Source: Epiperipatus broadwayi (lineage: Eukaryota > Onychophora > Udeonychophora > Euonychophora > Peripatidae). From it: a stretch of 64,000 nucleotides of DNA. The notes beneath the pieces were generated by a model that worked only from the letters and a program-made list of their open reading frames with translations, ran no database searches and was not told the DNA's origin. The position numbers and the translations under genes are program-made. The stretch is from positions 620,001 through 684,000 of the forward strand of contig JAQFVV010012405.1 of the NCBI GenBank assembly GCA_028023455.1. The letters run 5' to 3'. Shown here in pieces: positions 46,259 through 58,056 of the stretch (the stretch's first letter is position 1; each line of letters begins with the position of its first letter).

Positions 46259-46647
46259 AAATTTTTTTTAATAATGCTTTTATGTAAATAGCCAATTAAA
46301 AAGTAGAAAAATAATAAAGTAATCCACTTCTCAATTAATTTACCATTCTTGGAAAATATCAGAGATCTTAAGAATCTACACTTGATTTAAAACAATTGGA
46401 AATTGCAGACATATTGTTGTTTCATAAAAGCATTTGAGTCCTTTTTGATTTTTAGGATTTATTTGAGCTTCAAATGTTTTTATGAATTATAATATTCCTG
46501 CAATTTCCAAATGCTTTATAACAAGTATAGATTCTTAAGATCTCTGATATTTCCCAATAATGGCAAATTAACTGAGAAGCAGGTTGCTTCGTTATTTTCG
46601 ACTTTTTAGTCAGCTATATACATAAAAGCATTATTTAAAAAAAATTT
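46259..46647. repeat. 389-bp palindromic (fold-back) element inside the RTE
   Basis: Arm 1 (46259-46437) and arm 2 (46469-46647) are inverted copies. Each carries TAATGCTTTTATGTA at its outer side, ATATCAGAGATCTTAAGAAT in the middle and CAATTTCC/GGAAATTG near the 31-bp loop. It breaks the RTE frame shortly after the piece reading KRKDGSITK. No coding capacity. It fits a fold-back or MITE-like insertion; the family is unknown and no clear target duplication was found in the A/T-run flanks. Confidence 0.85.
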
Positions 46648-46812
46648 GTTTTATATATTACTTTTTTACTTTTTAGTTATGTATGATGACAAGTATAATT
46701 TTATAATAAGATGTGAAAATAAAAAATACACTCTCTAATAAGTGAATTCTAAATTTAAATATCATGTGATTATCTATATAAAATTATTTATATATTTGGT
46801 TGTGTAATTATG

Positions 46813-46972
46813 TTAATTAATTAAGTGTGAGTTAAATCAATATTAACATAATTTTATTTTAAAATTATAATGTTTCTGTCAGATATATATATATATTAAT
46901 TAATTTAATTAATTAAGTATGAGTTAAATCAATACTAACAAAATTTTATTCTACAAATGTAATATTTCTATT
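46813..46972. repeat. Two-copy direct repeat, period 92 bp
   Basis: TTAATTAATTAAGTRTGAG, TTAAATCAATAYTAACA, and AATTTTATT start at 46813 and again at 46905. They lie immediately upstream of the tRNA-like SINE head and also inside the broken RTE. A duplicated target or SINE leader is possible. Confidence 0.75.
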
Positions 46973-47100
46973 GGCTCAGTTGTTAAGGAGTTTTCCTGGA
47001 AAATGTAAGGATGTGAGTTTCTAAATGGGAGCAATTTTTTTTCATTGTTAAAAATTCAAAAATGTGGATTAATGGACATATAGACAGAAACATACGCAGA
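46968..47100 (+). repeat. tRNA-derived SINE with GACAGA-rich tail
   Basis: TTGGCTCAGTTGTTAAGGAG (46971-46990) matches a tRNA D-arm and A box. GATGTGAGTTTCTAAATGGG (47010-47029) stands at the T-arm/B-box position. The tail GGACATATAGACAGAAACAT and CAGACAGAGCAAG follows. It is inserted in the RTE element, whose coding sense resumes near 47100. Confidence 0.65.
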
Positions 47101-48729
47101 CAGAGCAAGTTAATATAAAAACATTTAAAAAGACATATGATTATAAAGTATCTGAAAGAATTTTATAAATAATTCTATAGCGATAAAGAACAAGAAAATA
47201 TCACCAACAATTGCTATCTCTTCATAATTGCCCAGGATTTAAAATGAAGAAGTGGAGTATGCAATTAAATCTTTAAAGAAGGGAATTATGGAATTATAAT
47301 TGATATCTTAAAAGAAGCATGTGAAGAAATAGAAAAATTGTTGGCAAAGTTATAAACCAAATATCTAAAATAATATAAATGTATCAGATAATTAAAAAAT
47401 GCAGTAGTAATATTAATATATTCAAATAGTAATAAAAAAGATGCTAGAAATTACAGATCTATCAATCTTTTATCAGTTTTATACAAAATTTTTACCAAGA
47501 TAATTACAACTCATTTACAATGAATTTTGAATGCTAACCAACCAAAAGAACAAACTGGATTTAAAAATGGTCTTAGCATAGTGGATCACATCTAAGTACT
47601 GTGAGAAGTTACAGAAAGCACAAATAAACATAAATTGTCATTATGTTTTGAATTTGTGAATTATGAAATAGCTTTTGATTTTATATCCATTTTTACAATG
47701 ATTAAAGCATTGGATCATCAAAATATAGACCAGGATATTGTCATATTCTGAAAAATATTTATTAAATGTGAGGGCAATGATTTGATTACATAGTGATATT
47801 AAGAAGATTATCATTGAGAAGATTATATGATAGGTAATTCTATATATCAAACACTTTTTACAGTAGTTTTGCAAGTTGTATTTTATGGATTGAAATGGAA
47901 AAATAAGGGAGTAAAAGTAAATTATTTAAGTCATCTGGATTTTGCAGATAATGAAGTTGTTTTGCAAATTCTGCTTCAGACTTTCATGAAATGTTGCAAG
48001 AGTTATTATATGTAAGTAAAAAAATAGAGTTTAAGATAATGCTAAATAGATTAAAATAATATTTAGTGGAAGTTCTCCAAAATAAAAAACTGAACTAAAA
48101 TAAAGATTGATAAAAGTAAATTAGAAGAAGTTCACAACTACAAATATATTGTTCAGATTATTAATACAATTGGAAACATATGGATGAACTTAATCGTAGA
48201 ATTAAACTTGGATAAAATATTTTTGTTAAAAATAACTTAATATTAAAAGGAAATGTGCTTATGTGTTTAAAAATAATGGTTTTAATAAATATGTTTACCA
48301 GTACTTACTTTTGGATCTGATACTTGGACACTCAACAGAAGAGCAATATAGAAATTTCAGAAAAGTCAGTGAAGTGCAGGGAGATATATGCCAGTAATAT
48401 GAAGGAATTGGGAATGAAATACATGCATGAATAAACAAACAGTGTCATTGGCATCAGTAAAAAAATTAAGTACCTGAAATGGAGTTGAGCAGGATCTATT
48501 GCTAGAAGAGGTGGTAGTAGATGGGTAGTTGAAATATTAAACTGGATTCAAAGAGAATGTAAAAGACTTTGAAAGACCCAACATATGAAATGGATGATTG
48601 AAATCATTAAGTGTGTTGAGTGATATGGAGAATATTGGCTAGGGATCAGAGAAGGTGGATTAAACTTGGAGAAACCTTTTTCTGAAATAGATTCATAATC
48701 ATTAAAATGATGATGGTAATGAATTACAG

Positions 48730-49095
48730 ATACTAGAAAAATATAAAATTGTTCTTGAATTGCATTTTGACTGAGCCAGTCTCTTCAGTTATTTTGACTC
48801 TTTATACTTCTCAAATATCATTTGTTGTTCTTTATTTATTCCATGTATATTATATCAATTCATTCTACAGTTTTTACATTTACTAGCAATGACCTTTTAA
48901 TAAATTATCAAAAATCATTCTTTAACAGTATGTTTAAAAGTGTAAGAATAATTGGTTTTATAAATTAATGATAAGCATTTCACTATGTTCTTTACAAATA
49001 TAATCCATTAATATATTCAAGAGTTTAAAAAAAATTCTTTAACATACTTTTTCACTTCAGATCTTCGTTTATTTGATGAACTATTTTTTATTTTA
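48730..49095. other. AT-rich spacer
   Basis: No supported feature lies between the RTE tail and the hammerhead-like motif at 49.1 kb. Confidence 0.5.
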
Positions 49096-49100
49096 GTTTT

Positions 49101-49140
49101 CCTCCAATGTTTCGACCATATTAAATGTTCATTGGCAAGG
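49101..49140 (-). ncRNA. Hammerhead-like motif relic
   Basis: The minus strand reads CCTTGCCAATGAACATTTAA, then TATGGTCGAAACATTGGAGG. The second half keeps the GGTC-GAAA-C-TTGG part of a hammerhead stem II, core 2 and stem III. The first half has lost the CUGANGA core. It is probably a solo remnant of a Penelope-type terminal repeat, as no element coding sequence is adjacent. Confidence 0.35.
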
Positions 49141-49266
49141 ATTGATTATTTCTGTAAAATATATGTTTGCAAAGATTTGCAAAAACAACATAATAAAAAA
49201 TAGTTTATGCCATAAATAAAATCATAAAATATTTTTATTACATTGTGTTTGGAAATTCTTTGTATT

Positions 49267-49918
49267 TATATATGCCTAATTCTGTTTTTACACAAACTTT
49301 TTTTTATGTGAATTTGAAATAACATGATCAGCAAAAATCTAAGCAAAACAATTTGTCTGTTATTGCCATCTCATCTCATAAGAAAAATGTTTTTATATCT
49401 TTATTTTTCATTATTTTTCAAACAATTCCCTTTCTGGCAATATTTCTGCAAATGGGGAAATTTGTTTATTTGCATTAAAACATTTTTGACATTTTGTTTA
49501 GAAAGGGAAAGTACCTTGTTGGTATGGATATTACATTTTTTTAAAATAAAAATTAAAGCAAGATTCGATTTATTAATTTTGTCAAACTTTAATAGATGGT
49601 GAGTTATATTTTGCAATGATATAACAACTTTTCATGATAACAATGATATTTTAATCACGTGCAAACATATGTGTTTATTATCAGAACGTGACAATGAACA
49701 AAATCTTGTTATATATAACTCAGATTACATATTCTGCTCAATTTTTATTTTTCTATAATCCATTTTTATTTATGTATAATGTTTATGAAATAAAAATTGT
49801 TTGCATGCAAAAAGGATGATTCTAACAAGATTTTTTGTATGGTTTATTTCATTATTTTTGTTGATTTCTTAAGTTTGAAATCAATCTTCTGTGTAAAAAC
49901 AGAATAAGGTGTACATAT
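49267..49918. mobile_element. Small inverted-repeat element
   Basis: TATATATGCC-TAATTCTG then TTTTTACACA (49267-49294) is matched in inverse by TGTGTAAAAACAGAATAAGG and TGTACATATA (49890-49918). The 650-bp unit holds overlapping open frames of 92 (plus, 49324-49602) and 71 (minus, 49401-49616) codons that I do not recognise. It is probably a decayed non-autonomous DNA transposon; no target duplication is certain in the TA-rich flanks. Confidence 0.5.
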
Positions 49919-49929
49919 ATTATAGGAAT

Positions 49930-51590
49930 AATCAATCCTTAATTAATGACTATGTAATATGGTCAAAACTTGGAAGGGGAAGCTGAAATAAAAAATGGTT
50001 CATAAAAAATGAACTCAGATTTGAAAAGAAAGTGTATTAAAGAATTTATTGTTGTTGTTTTTTAATTGTTTTATAAAATAATTGTTCTGTGTAGTCCATT
50101 TTTTTAATTAGTGTAATTTATTATAATCTTTTGTTTAGTTTAATTAATTTATACATTTGTAGGTTGTAATATACTCTTTTCAAGGGTTTTTTTTTTCTTA
50201 GCATTTATTTTAAATTATGTTTTCTCTTGAAATTTAAGTGATTTTGTACTATTGGTTCATTATGTCTATGTAAATATTTGGATTTTTTTTATATTGAACA
50301 CTACTTGCAAAAAACTTGTTGAAAGTAAAATGATGTCATGGTGAAATATTTATCTGTTATAGTCATTGTATAAAATATATTTTTATCCCAATTAGAAAAA
50401 AATAATCTATGCTGTAAAAGTCATAATGAAATATCACATGAAACTTAAATAATTATAAGAAGTTCCTTTGGAGAAAAATAATTCATTACTTTAAGTTCAA
50501 AATATATAAAAATTTGTTATAAAAATAAAGCTTAAATTGGAAAAAATGTTAATTAATGAATAATCATTTTGCTAATCATATTATTTTTTTAAAAAGCTAA
50601 CCTGTGGGTAAATATAGTATGTAAAAACATTTCAATATCTATAATTAAAAACAAATCTTTTTTTTTTTTTTTATTAAAGATCTGTTATTTTGCTTTTTAC
50701 ATAGGAAGAGAATATTTCTTGATTAATGATTTATTAAATTAAAGCATAAAGAAAAAAAACTAAACACAATGAATATTTTAAAATGGAGAAAAAAAAAATA
50801 CAAAGTACATTTTAAAAATTATTTTTGGTGTGGTAAAACATAGAACTTTTTTGCACTGCTATTAATTTTTTTTAAAACAAAACTTCTCAATTTGTTTATT
50901 TTACATAAAAACAATGAAATTAAATAAAAAAATTGATAAAGAAATGTAATTTACAGTTGATTGTATTAATAATATAAATGATTTTTTTTTTGCTGATATA
51001 GTAATGGTAAATTTTTTTAATATTATATTTACAGAATGCCCCCATTTTCTGAACCCAAATTATGACATTATTGATTTAAATTGATTATTAACTACATAAT
51101 GCACAAAATCACTTTTCCCCTCAAAATAATTTATAATTATAATTACTGAATTTTACAATTATAATTAATAAAAAAACACTTATTTATAATTGTTTAATGG
51201 AAAAGAAGATATAAATTAATATTAATAATAATGAGAACTAAAACTATATTTAATTATAATTAATGTATTTTTTTCCACAAGCAAAATTATGTTCATAAGA
51301 ATTTTAATTCATAAAATTGATTAAATAAATATATTCTACATAATATACAGTTTTTAAAATGTAATATTACATTTTGGTTATTGTAAGTGATCAAAGTATG
51401 TTTTTGCTTACTTATTGTATTGAATAAAACTGTAATCACACATCTTAAAATTTAATGTTATTACACTTTGTTATTGTATATGTTCAAAATATTTTTTTGA
51501 TTACTTACTATGTTGGATGAAAACAGCCTTTTTTTTTTCTTTTGTAGTTGTTAACAATAAAAGTCTTATTTACTTTATATATGCTATAAA
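49930..51590. other. AT-rich spacer
   Basis: Extremely AT-rich, with T runs near 50185 and 50660. No gene or recognisable element. Confidence 0.55.
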
Positions 51591-51599
51591 TGAAAGCAT

Positions 51600-51712
51600 T
51601 TATTTTTTTTATTTTTTCATGTGTCATAGCATCAGCCAGGAAGCGAACCTGCTAACCCAGGACAACTGCTTGTAAGGCAGCTGTGCTGATCTCTCGACCA
51701 CCAACACTTGAT
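51600..51712 (-). repeat. tRNA-derived SINE, best-preserved copy
   Basis: On the minus strand GGTGGTCGAGAGATCAGC forms a D-arm/A-box. GCTGC-CTTACAA-GCAGT forms a perfect 5-bp anticodon stem with a 7-base loop (triplet TAC). AGCAGGTTCGCTTCCTGGCT holds a canonical B box, GGTTCGNNTCC. The sequence then runs into ATGCTATGACACATG and an A-rich tail. It matches the copy at 40984-41088 throughout. It is not a functional tRNA gene: the acceptor stem does not close, and the tail is transposon-like. Confidence 0.85.
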
Positions 51713-52224
51713 CGTTTTGCAAAGATTCTGGATGAAAATCAAATAAAATATATTAATTGTATTTTAATTCTATAATTGAAACAATATTGAATACTATATA
51801 ATGAATAAACACCATATTTTATTACAGGGAATGTTTATTTTATGTTTAGGGATATAGTTTTAATAATGTACTATTCTATGATGTCATGAATTTTACAAAA
51901 TAACCTTCATTTTGGAAAAAAAAAAAAGATTCAAAAAAAGTTTCAGATGTTTTTTGAGGATTGTTATAGTGAATAACTTATTGTAAATCAACATAGTAAG
52001 TACTAATTGATGATGAACATTATGATGAATCTTCACATAAAGGGGCATTCCTAATGTGCGTAAAGGTTTATTTGGTTAGAGTACTTAATGTTGGTAATTG
52101 AAATTATATATATACTGTAACTGAAAAGATTAGATATTGTCATATTAGGAATGGTGGTGAATTGAATTTTGTTTTATTTTTACTTTATAATATTGTATTA
52201 TATGCACTGCAAATATACATTATA

Positions 52225-52332
52225 ATAAAGGTCTTTCCTTATATATATATATATATATATATATAAGGAAAGACCTTTATATATATATGTATCATATATA
52301 TATATATATATCATATATATATATATATATAT
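52225..52332. repeat. (TA)n arrays with a perfect 55-bp palindrome
   Basis: ATAAAGGTCTTTCCT, (TA)n, then AGGAAAGACCTTTAT form an exact inverted repeat at 52225-52279. Two more TA arrays, separated by TATCATATA, follow to 52332. The non-TA arms are identical, so the palindrome is not just microsatellite symmetry. Confidence 0.9.
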
Positions 52333-52334
52333 GA

Positions 52335-54640
52335 GGCAGGATCTTGCCTATATTGTTCTATCTTTATATTGACCTAAATGATATATTACTCAGAACGGGT
52401 AATATTTATATATTTGGAATCTGACAAATCTTCCAAACTTTCAGTGAAGAATTGCTATACAACCATATATTATTTAATATTGTGCAATAACAGTATTGCT
52501 TATATATGAATCAACTACCCGCTGAAAAGAAAAAAAGAGCTTTTTAATTAAGGAATTATTCGGTAATTATTTTTTATTTTTCTGTTATCATGTACATATA
52601 TATGTATAACACGTTAATGTATTAATTATTCTAGAATTTCCCATTTTTTATATCACTATCGTAATTAATTTTTTAGCACACATACATCTGGAAATTCAGC
52701 ATATTATTTGTATGAATTGAGTTAAAGGATGAGAAAAAGTATAAAAATTAGAAATATATAAAGTTAAAATAACTGTGAATAAATGTTTCTTAAAATTTTG
52801 CAGAAAATAATGTGTGGCATTAAGATTTGAGCCAATGTTTGTCAGTCCTTTTATTATTTTATTATCTATAGAAAATAAATTGGTGATATCATTTTAAATT
52901 GAACATTATGATTAGTGTCTATTTTTAATCATAATGTGTACTTTTAATTTTATATGTAGTTAATTGCATGTAGAATGTGAAATGTTCAAAGGTCGTGATG
53001 TAAATACTTGTTTATTAGATTTAATTTTAGATTTTATGTATAAAAAGTTGTCTATTTACTAATATATATATATATAGTTTTGTTGTAAGATTTAAGATCC
53101 TAAAACGTTTGTAGAATTCGCATATTTTGGTGCCAAAGTAGAGTAGCAGACTTCGAAGCTTAATGTGTAAGATCACACCAAAATCTACACCTCTAGTGAT
53201 CAGCCTTTATGAACTTCTGAGAATTAAAGTTAGTCAATTAATAAATTTGTCTTTTAGTCTAAGAGACTGTGCTATACAGTATAGTTTAGTTACATTGTTA
53301 AGTGGGTTAGAAAGTGATTATGAATTGGGTTGGGAGAAGTATCAATTCATATGGTGATGTAGAAATTTTTGATAAATTGCTGCATAATAGCATGACTTAT
53401 GTTTTATATGTTTCAATATACTTGAATACAAAAGTCATTTTTGGCTGAGATAAGGAAAGATATAAGTTAAATAGATGCATTATAGTTTTTGTGTAATGAC
53501 TTTTTATCTATTGTTGAGTCTAAATCATAAAATTATTATAATTTCATCTATAACAATCAAATTTCTTACACTTGTATGTTTGACAATATCTTCTTTAGAT
53601 AAATATATTAATGATTATTACTAATTATTTTTAAGACAGAAAGTTATTATAAACATTTTAGCTCAGATGTAAGTTTTAGATTTAATTAAAGATTAATATA
53701 TCTATTTTTAATATTGATTCTTATTAAAACAAAAGCACTCCTTTTTTTTTTCCAAAAAAATAGTCCATTTAATCCAAAGTAATAAAATTTTAAACATCAC
53801 TTCTTTAAAAACTTGTTATTATTACATGAACTATTATAACAAATGACTTATGTACATCAAATATTTAATGTTTGATTGGTTTTTATCAAGTCCATACACA
53901 TATTTAAAACAAAAGTGAATCTGAAAACAAGAATAACATAACTTGATGTATAAAAAAACAAAGATCAATTCAATTAATACATGGGTATTTTACAACATTG
54001 AAAAAGAACATGGATATAGTTTTGATTTTTGTGTTATTAAAATAATGTGTGAAGAAAAAGAGTGATACGAAACATAAAATTAGAGGTGTGGTTCATTGCA
54101 CAAAATGAATGCATAATGAACCAATGATCTAACAATATTCAAATTAGCAAAAAAATGGGTCTTCTCAGTAGAAGACACATACATAAAAAGCATACTTGGT
54201 TTAATTAATTTCATTCAATATATTTAAACTCCATTTTGGTATTTTATATTATTATTAATGATGACAGAATATCAAAATATTTTTACACACACATATAAAT
54301 ATAATAAAGATTAGCCTTTCAAGCTAATGTACATGTGCTATATAAATAAATGCCTCATTTACTTATAAATATAAACATAAAATTCCCTATGAATTTAGTG
54401 CAAAAAAGATAATATATATATATTTTTCTTTTTAATTATATAAAGATTGTGTACTTCAATTTTTTTTTTTTTTGCATTAAATTAGTATGGGATTTTATGT
54501 TTATACCAGTTGTACCTGGTCTTTTGTAAGGCTATCATTTTAACATGTTTCATTTGACATTATTACTTCCTTCACATTAAATTATTCATAATAAAAATTG
54601 TATATTTTTAAATCTAATATTTGTAATATTTTTTATTGTA
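52335..54640. other. AT-rich spacer
   Basis: No supported gene. A 64-codon plus-strand frame (53163-53357) is in a slightly less AT-rich patch but unrecognised. A short TA array lies at about 53063-53074. Confidence 0.5.
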
Positions 54641-54660
54641 TGCTTTAACAATTTTTTTAA

Positions 54661-55014
54661 AGATTTAATGTAAATATGTTTTTTTTACTAAACATTGCTG
54701 AGTATGTTGTTCATCTGAACTATAGTAGGGGATTGATAGACCCTGAAAGCATTTTAATAAAGCTAAATTGTAATTTTTAAAAATATCTGTTCTATTTGAC
54801 ATTATTATGGCACAACTATATATTTATTGGAGTGCCATTTGAATAAAAAAATTATTTTTTTTCCCAATGTTTCGACAGCATCTTGAAGAAACATAATAGG
54901 TTTTTAGATTTATTAACAATTTTTTTTTAACTAGTATGTTTTTTTTTTACTATACATTGCTGAATATGTTGTACATCTGAACTATATTAGGGGATTGACA
55001 GATCATGAAAGCAT
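54661..55014. repeat. Direct repeat pair flanking a hammerhead-like motif
   Basis: A block of about 78 bp at 54675-54752 recurs at 54936-55014. Both read TATG, a T run, ACTAWACATTGCTGARTATG, TTGTWCATCTGAACTATA and AGGGGATTGAYAG, ending TGAAAGCAT. The 260-bp spacing contains the hammerhead-like motif at 54862-54888. A pair of terminal repeats of a Penelope-type element or a simple tandem duplication would both explain this. Confidence 0.7.
54862..54888 (-). ncRNA. Hammerhead-like motif relic
   Basis: The minus strand reads CTTCAAGATG-CTGTCGAAACATTGGGA. The core-2 GAAA and the C-ATTGG start of stem III are kept, and core 1 is altered. It shares GTCGAAACATTGG with the copy at 49.1 kb. Confidence 0.35.
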
Positions 55015-55019
55015 GGAGG

Positions 55020-55260
55020 ACCATAACACTGAATTATGAATCAGAATTTGTGGCTGTTTCTGCAGCTTGCTGGCAACATTTACCACAAAATATACAAATA
55101 ATAGCTGAGCTATCTCACTGAGTGCCAGTGGTTCTAGGCACCTTATCAAGAGCCACCAAATATGCCACTGAAGCCACTTGAATGCCAGAGTAGTCACTAC
55201 CTTATTACCATTTGTGAATTTGACAGTAATGTTTTTTCTGGGCTTTCAGCCCATTATTTT
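55020..55260 (-). other. Less AT-rich block with unrecognised 64-codon frame
   Basis: The minus strand is open at 55003-55197 (FKWLQWHIWWLLIRCLEPLA inside) but resembles nothing I know. It directly adjoins the second copy of the 54.7-kb repeat and is probably part of the same mobile unit. Confidence 0.25.
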
Positions 55261-55593
55261 TGTGATTTTTTTTTAATTGGTTGCATTAACAAATTTTTTT
55301 ATGATTTATTTATATAATGAGATATTATTTTATATAGCGCTGTGTTTTTTATGTAATAGCGCATGTGCATTGGCTTAATCGCTAATATTACTATGATTTA
55401 ATTATGTAAATTAAACAAAAGATTTTAAGTAAATGTGAGAAATTTCCCCATTACCTACATTTGATATGTGGATATGATGCCTCATTGTGAATTTGACATG
55501 TGACATCAGACGAACATTCATACATTTACCAATCAGACAACAGAGAAAATAAGGATTTTATATATAAGATTTCTTATATATATATATTAGTTG

Positions 55594-55633
55594 ATCCTTG
55601 ATAAAGACCATATGATATTGTCAAAATGATGGA
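55594..55633 (+). ncRNA. Hammerhead-like motif relic
   Basis: The plus strand reads ATCCTTGATAAAGACCATAT, then GATATTGTCAAAATGATGGA. GACCATAT pairs imperfectly with GATATTGTC as stem II. Core 1 is TTGATAA and core 2 is AAAA, the same substitutions as in the copy behind the Penelope ORF at 18.1 kb. Confidence 0.4.
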
Positions 55634-55639
55634 TATTTG

Positions 55640-58050
55640 ATGTCTACATGTATTTATTATAATAGTTCATGTAATAAAAACAAGTTTTTAAAGAACTGGT
55701 TTTTAAAATTATATCTATTTTTATTAAATACAAGCACATACTATCACTAATGTAGCACAGTTCTTATTTCTCTCATATGTAATTTTTTAATTATGTTTAA
55801 AAGTTATATTTGAACTACAAATGATATGATAATTCCTAATTTAACTGATTAATAATAATTATATTTATCTATAGAGGATTTAGTTAAATGTGTAATGCAA
55901 GGAATAGATTAAACTCTAATAATCTATATTAATAAATATTTCAAAGTTAATGAACACGTATTAGAGGTCATGACCTGGCCTAACTGAAGAATGCTGATTC
56001 AATCAGAAATGCATTTTGATGATTATTTGCCTTTCTCGGATGCATTTATTTATTTATATGTGTAAAGCACGCTTGATAGAATGAAAGTTTTAAATATATC
56101 TAAATCATTAAATTAGCTGTAATTTCAAGCTATATTTATTTACTTCTTAGAGTAGATAAAGAAGGCACATACGTATAAATATATGTTTAAGTAGTCGTAT
56201 TTTTGTTTATGACTATTTATTTTCAAGTTCTTTTGTTTATGAATTATGATTTTCAAAAAAAAAATCTTAAGATTTTAGTTTGTCTTATTTGAAAGAATAA
56301 CAGTGATTGGTGGAGCAAATAAAATCTCAAGTGTTTTTATTCAGTGTTTTAATTTGTCTCTTGTGAGCAGTTGAAATCCACTAACTGAGTTGTAATTTAA
56401 TGTTGAATCTGGAGTGTTTATGATCTGAAAAACTGTCAAGAGAAGCAGTAGCTAAGATACAGAGAACTTATTTAAAAATAATTTATAAGTCTGTAAATTT
56501 TATACTACTTTTAGCTGCAATTTACATATAAATATTGACGTAAAGTTTTATTTTTGTTATATAAGTTTGTTTAGTAATATTTGTAGTAAATATTAAACTG
56601 ATAGTAATAAAATGTTTTTTATTGTTATTTATTTCTATTCATGTGTGGATAGCGCAATTTATAATTAATTATTTTTTTTACAAAGATCGCTTTTTGTCTA
56701 TAAGGAAATTTAAATAAAGTATTGGAAATTAAGAAATAGTTAAGCATTTTAATTGCCAGTGGATCGAGGAACTTTTTTTTTAAAAAAAGAGGGCAAACTA
56801 GCAATGATAAACGACCCCCCCCCCCCACTTATATCCAGTGCTTTATTGCACCAATTAAAGTTTGCTACTTTAGTCTGAAAACTAATGACTACGTAACCTG
56901 TAAAATAAAATAAAAACCAAATGTTTATTGCTCAGTAGTTTATATGTTTTATATTGAAAGTAACAAAATGAATTGTGATCCGTGAATTTTGAGCTCAAAA
57001 TCCACCAGTCTTTACTACACTAAACCGTGCAGGACAATATATATTCTATATGTATGGTAATGATCAGAATCAATTTTGTGAATATATTATTCTTAAAATT
57101 GAATCATCACCCAACAAGTAAAAACATTAACTTATTTATTAGTACATAAACAAAATCATAACTCACCAAGTAAAAGAATTGTTTGCTTCTCTTGTTGGTA
57201 GCAACAAATTTACATTAACTTATTGATAGTCAGGTGAAGAGTGCTCACTATGCACTTTTTATGACTGTTAAAATACAACTCTTTGTGCTTATTAACTATT
57301 TTACCATGAAGACTTCACATTTAGCTTAATATTAATTTTATTATAATGTGTAATTTAATTTCTACACTGATAATGTTCCTCAACATTATTTGAATTCTAT
57401 AATACTATTATATCAAATGTCTCTCTTAAGCATGATTGCATACAATTTTAGTCAGTTCATAAATGAAATTGAGATTTAAAAACCAATGACCAAAGCATCT
57501 TGCCATATTATATATGTTTTCTGCACTAATAACAATTTTGATATCAACAGTAATATTATGACTTTCATTAAATTATATATTTAATTATCTATAAAGAGGC
57601 AAATCTAAGATGTGTGTGTAAAATACATGCAGAAATATATGTCATTAAAATATCATCATATAAATAGACACTAATATGCAACAATGGGATCATCATACAT
57701 CAGGATTTCCTCTGCAATGTATAGAATATCAAAATGTAAGTAGACAATGGGCATGCATATAATTATTTTTAATATAAAAACAGAATGCACATCTACAAGC
57801 ATGATATCATTATATCATTATATGTAAGCAGGAATTCCACATATATATTTTTGTGCTTGGGACATAACATTGTTCACATGATGGAATCTTTAGTCTAGAT
57901 TTTAATATCTCAGATGTCCATTACTAATATTAATAATATAATATATCAGTCACTTAGTTCTTCTTTCCAAAATAGTTTATAAATATCCAATATAGAAATA
58001 AAACAAACTTCTTTTTAAAACTTGCTTTTCATATGACTATAATCATGAAA
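55640..58050. other. AT-rich spacer
   Basis: No gene recognised. It contains a 12-C homopolymer at 56815-56826, which makes the overlapping minus-strand frame (56625-56828) a low-complexity artefact. Confidence 0.55.
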
Positions 58051-58056
58051 AAGAAA

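Larger units (their letters stand above)
45095..48725 (+). pseudogene. RTE-type non-LTR retrotransposon, interrupted
   Basis: Decayed pieces follow the single-ORF RTE order. Endonuclease pieces include NHKRVGFIINKKWKNN (about 45240-45285), LENFYVDVEKLLI (about 45390-45425), an MGDFNAK-equivalent near 45455-45472 and LDYILINRKYIFQ (about 45648-45685). After the nested insertions (46250-47100) come KNEEVEYAIKSLKKG (about 47237-47285), ARNYRSINLLSVLYKIFTKI (about 47446-47505), KEQTGFKNGLSIVDHI (about 47548-47595), and VIGNSIYQTLFTVVLQVVF (about 47824-47885). HLDFADNEVV (47931-47960) has the catalytic FADD changed to FADN. The C-terminal end reads KLEEVHNYKYIVQIIN (about 48117-48165). The 3' end near 48700-48720 has ATGATGATGG, fitting the short ATG-type repeat tails of RTE elements. 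Many stops make it inactive. Confidence 0.85.

Noticed and set aside
51627-51705. Functional tRNA-Val gene
   Set aside because: Anticodon and T arms fold, but no acceptor stem closes and an A-rich SINE tail follows; a matching copy with target duplication exists at 41.0 kb.
19921-52332. CRISPR array or satellite from the repeated TA tracts
   Set aside because: These are TA microsatellites without spacers, in a eukaryotic context.
56625-56828. 67-codon minus-strand frame beginning MGGGG
   Set aside because: It is created by the 12-C homopolymer and AT-rich sequence; no family resemblance.
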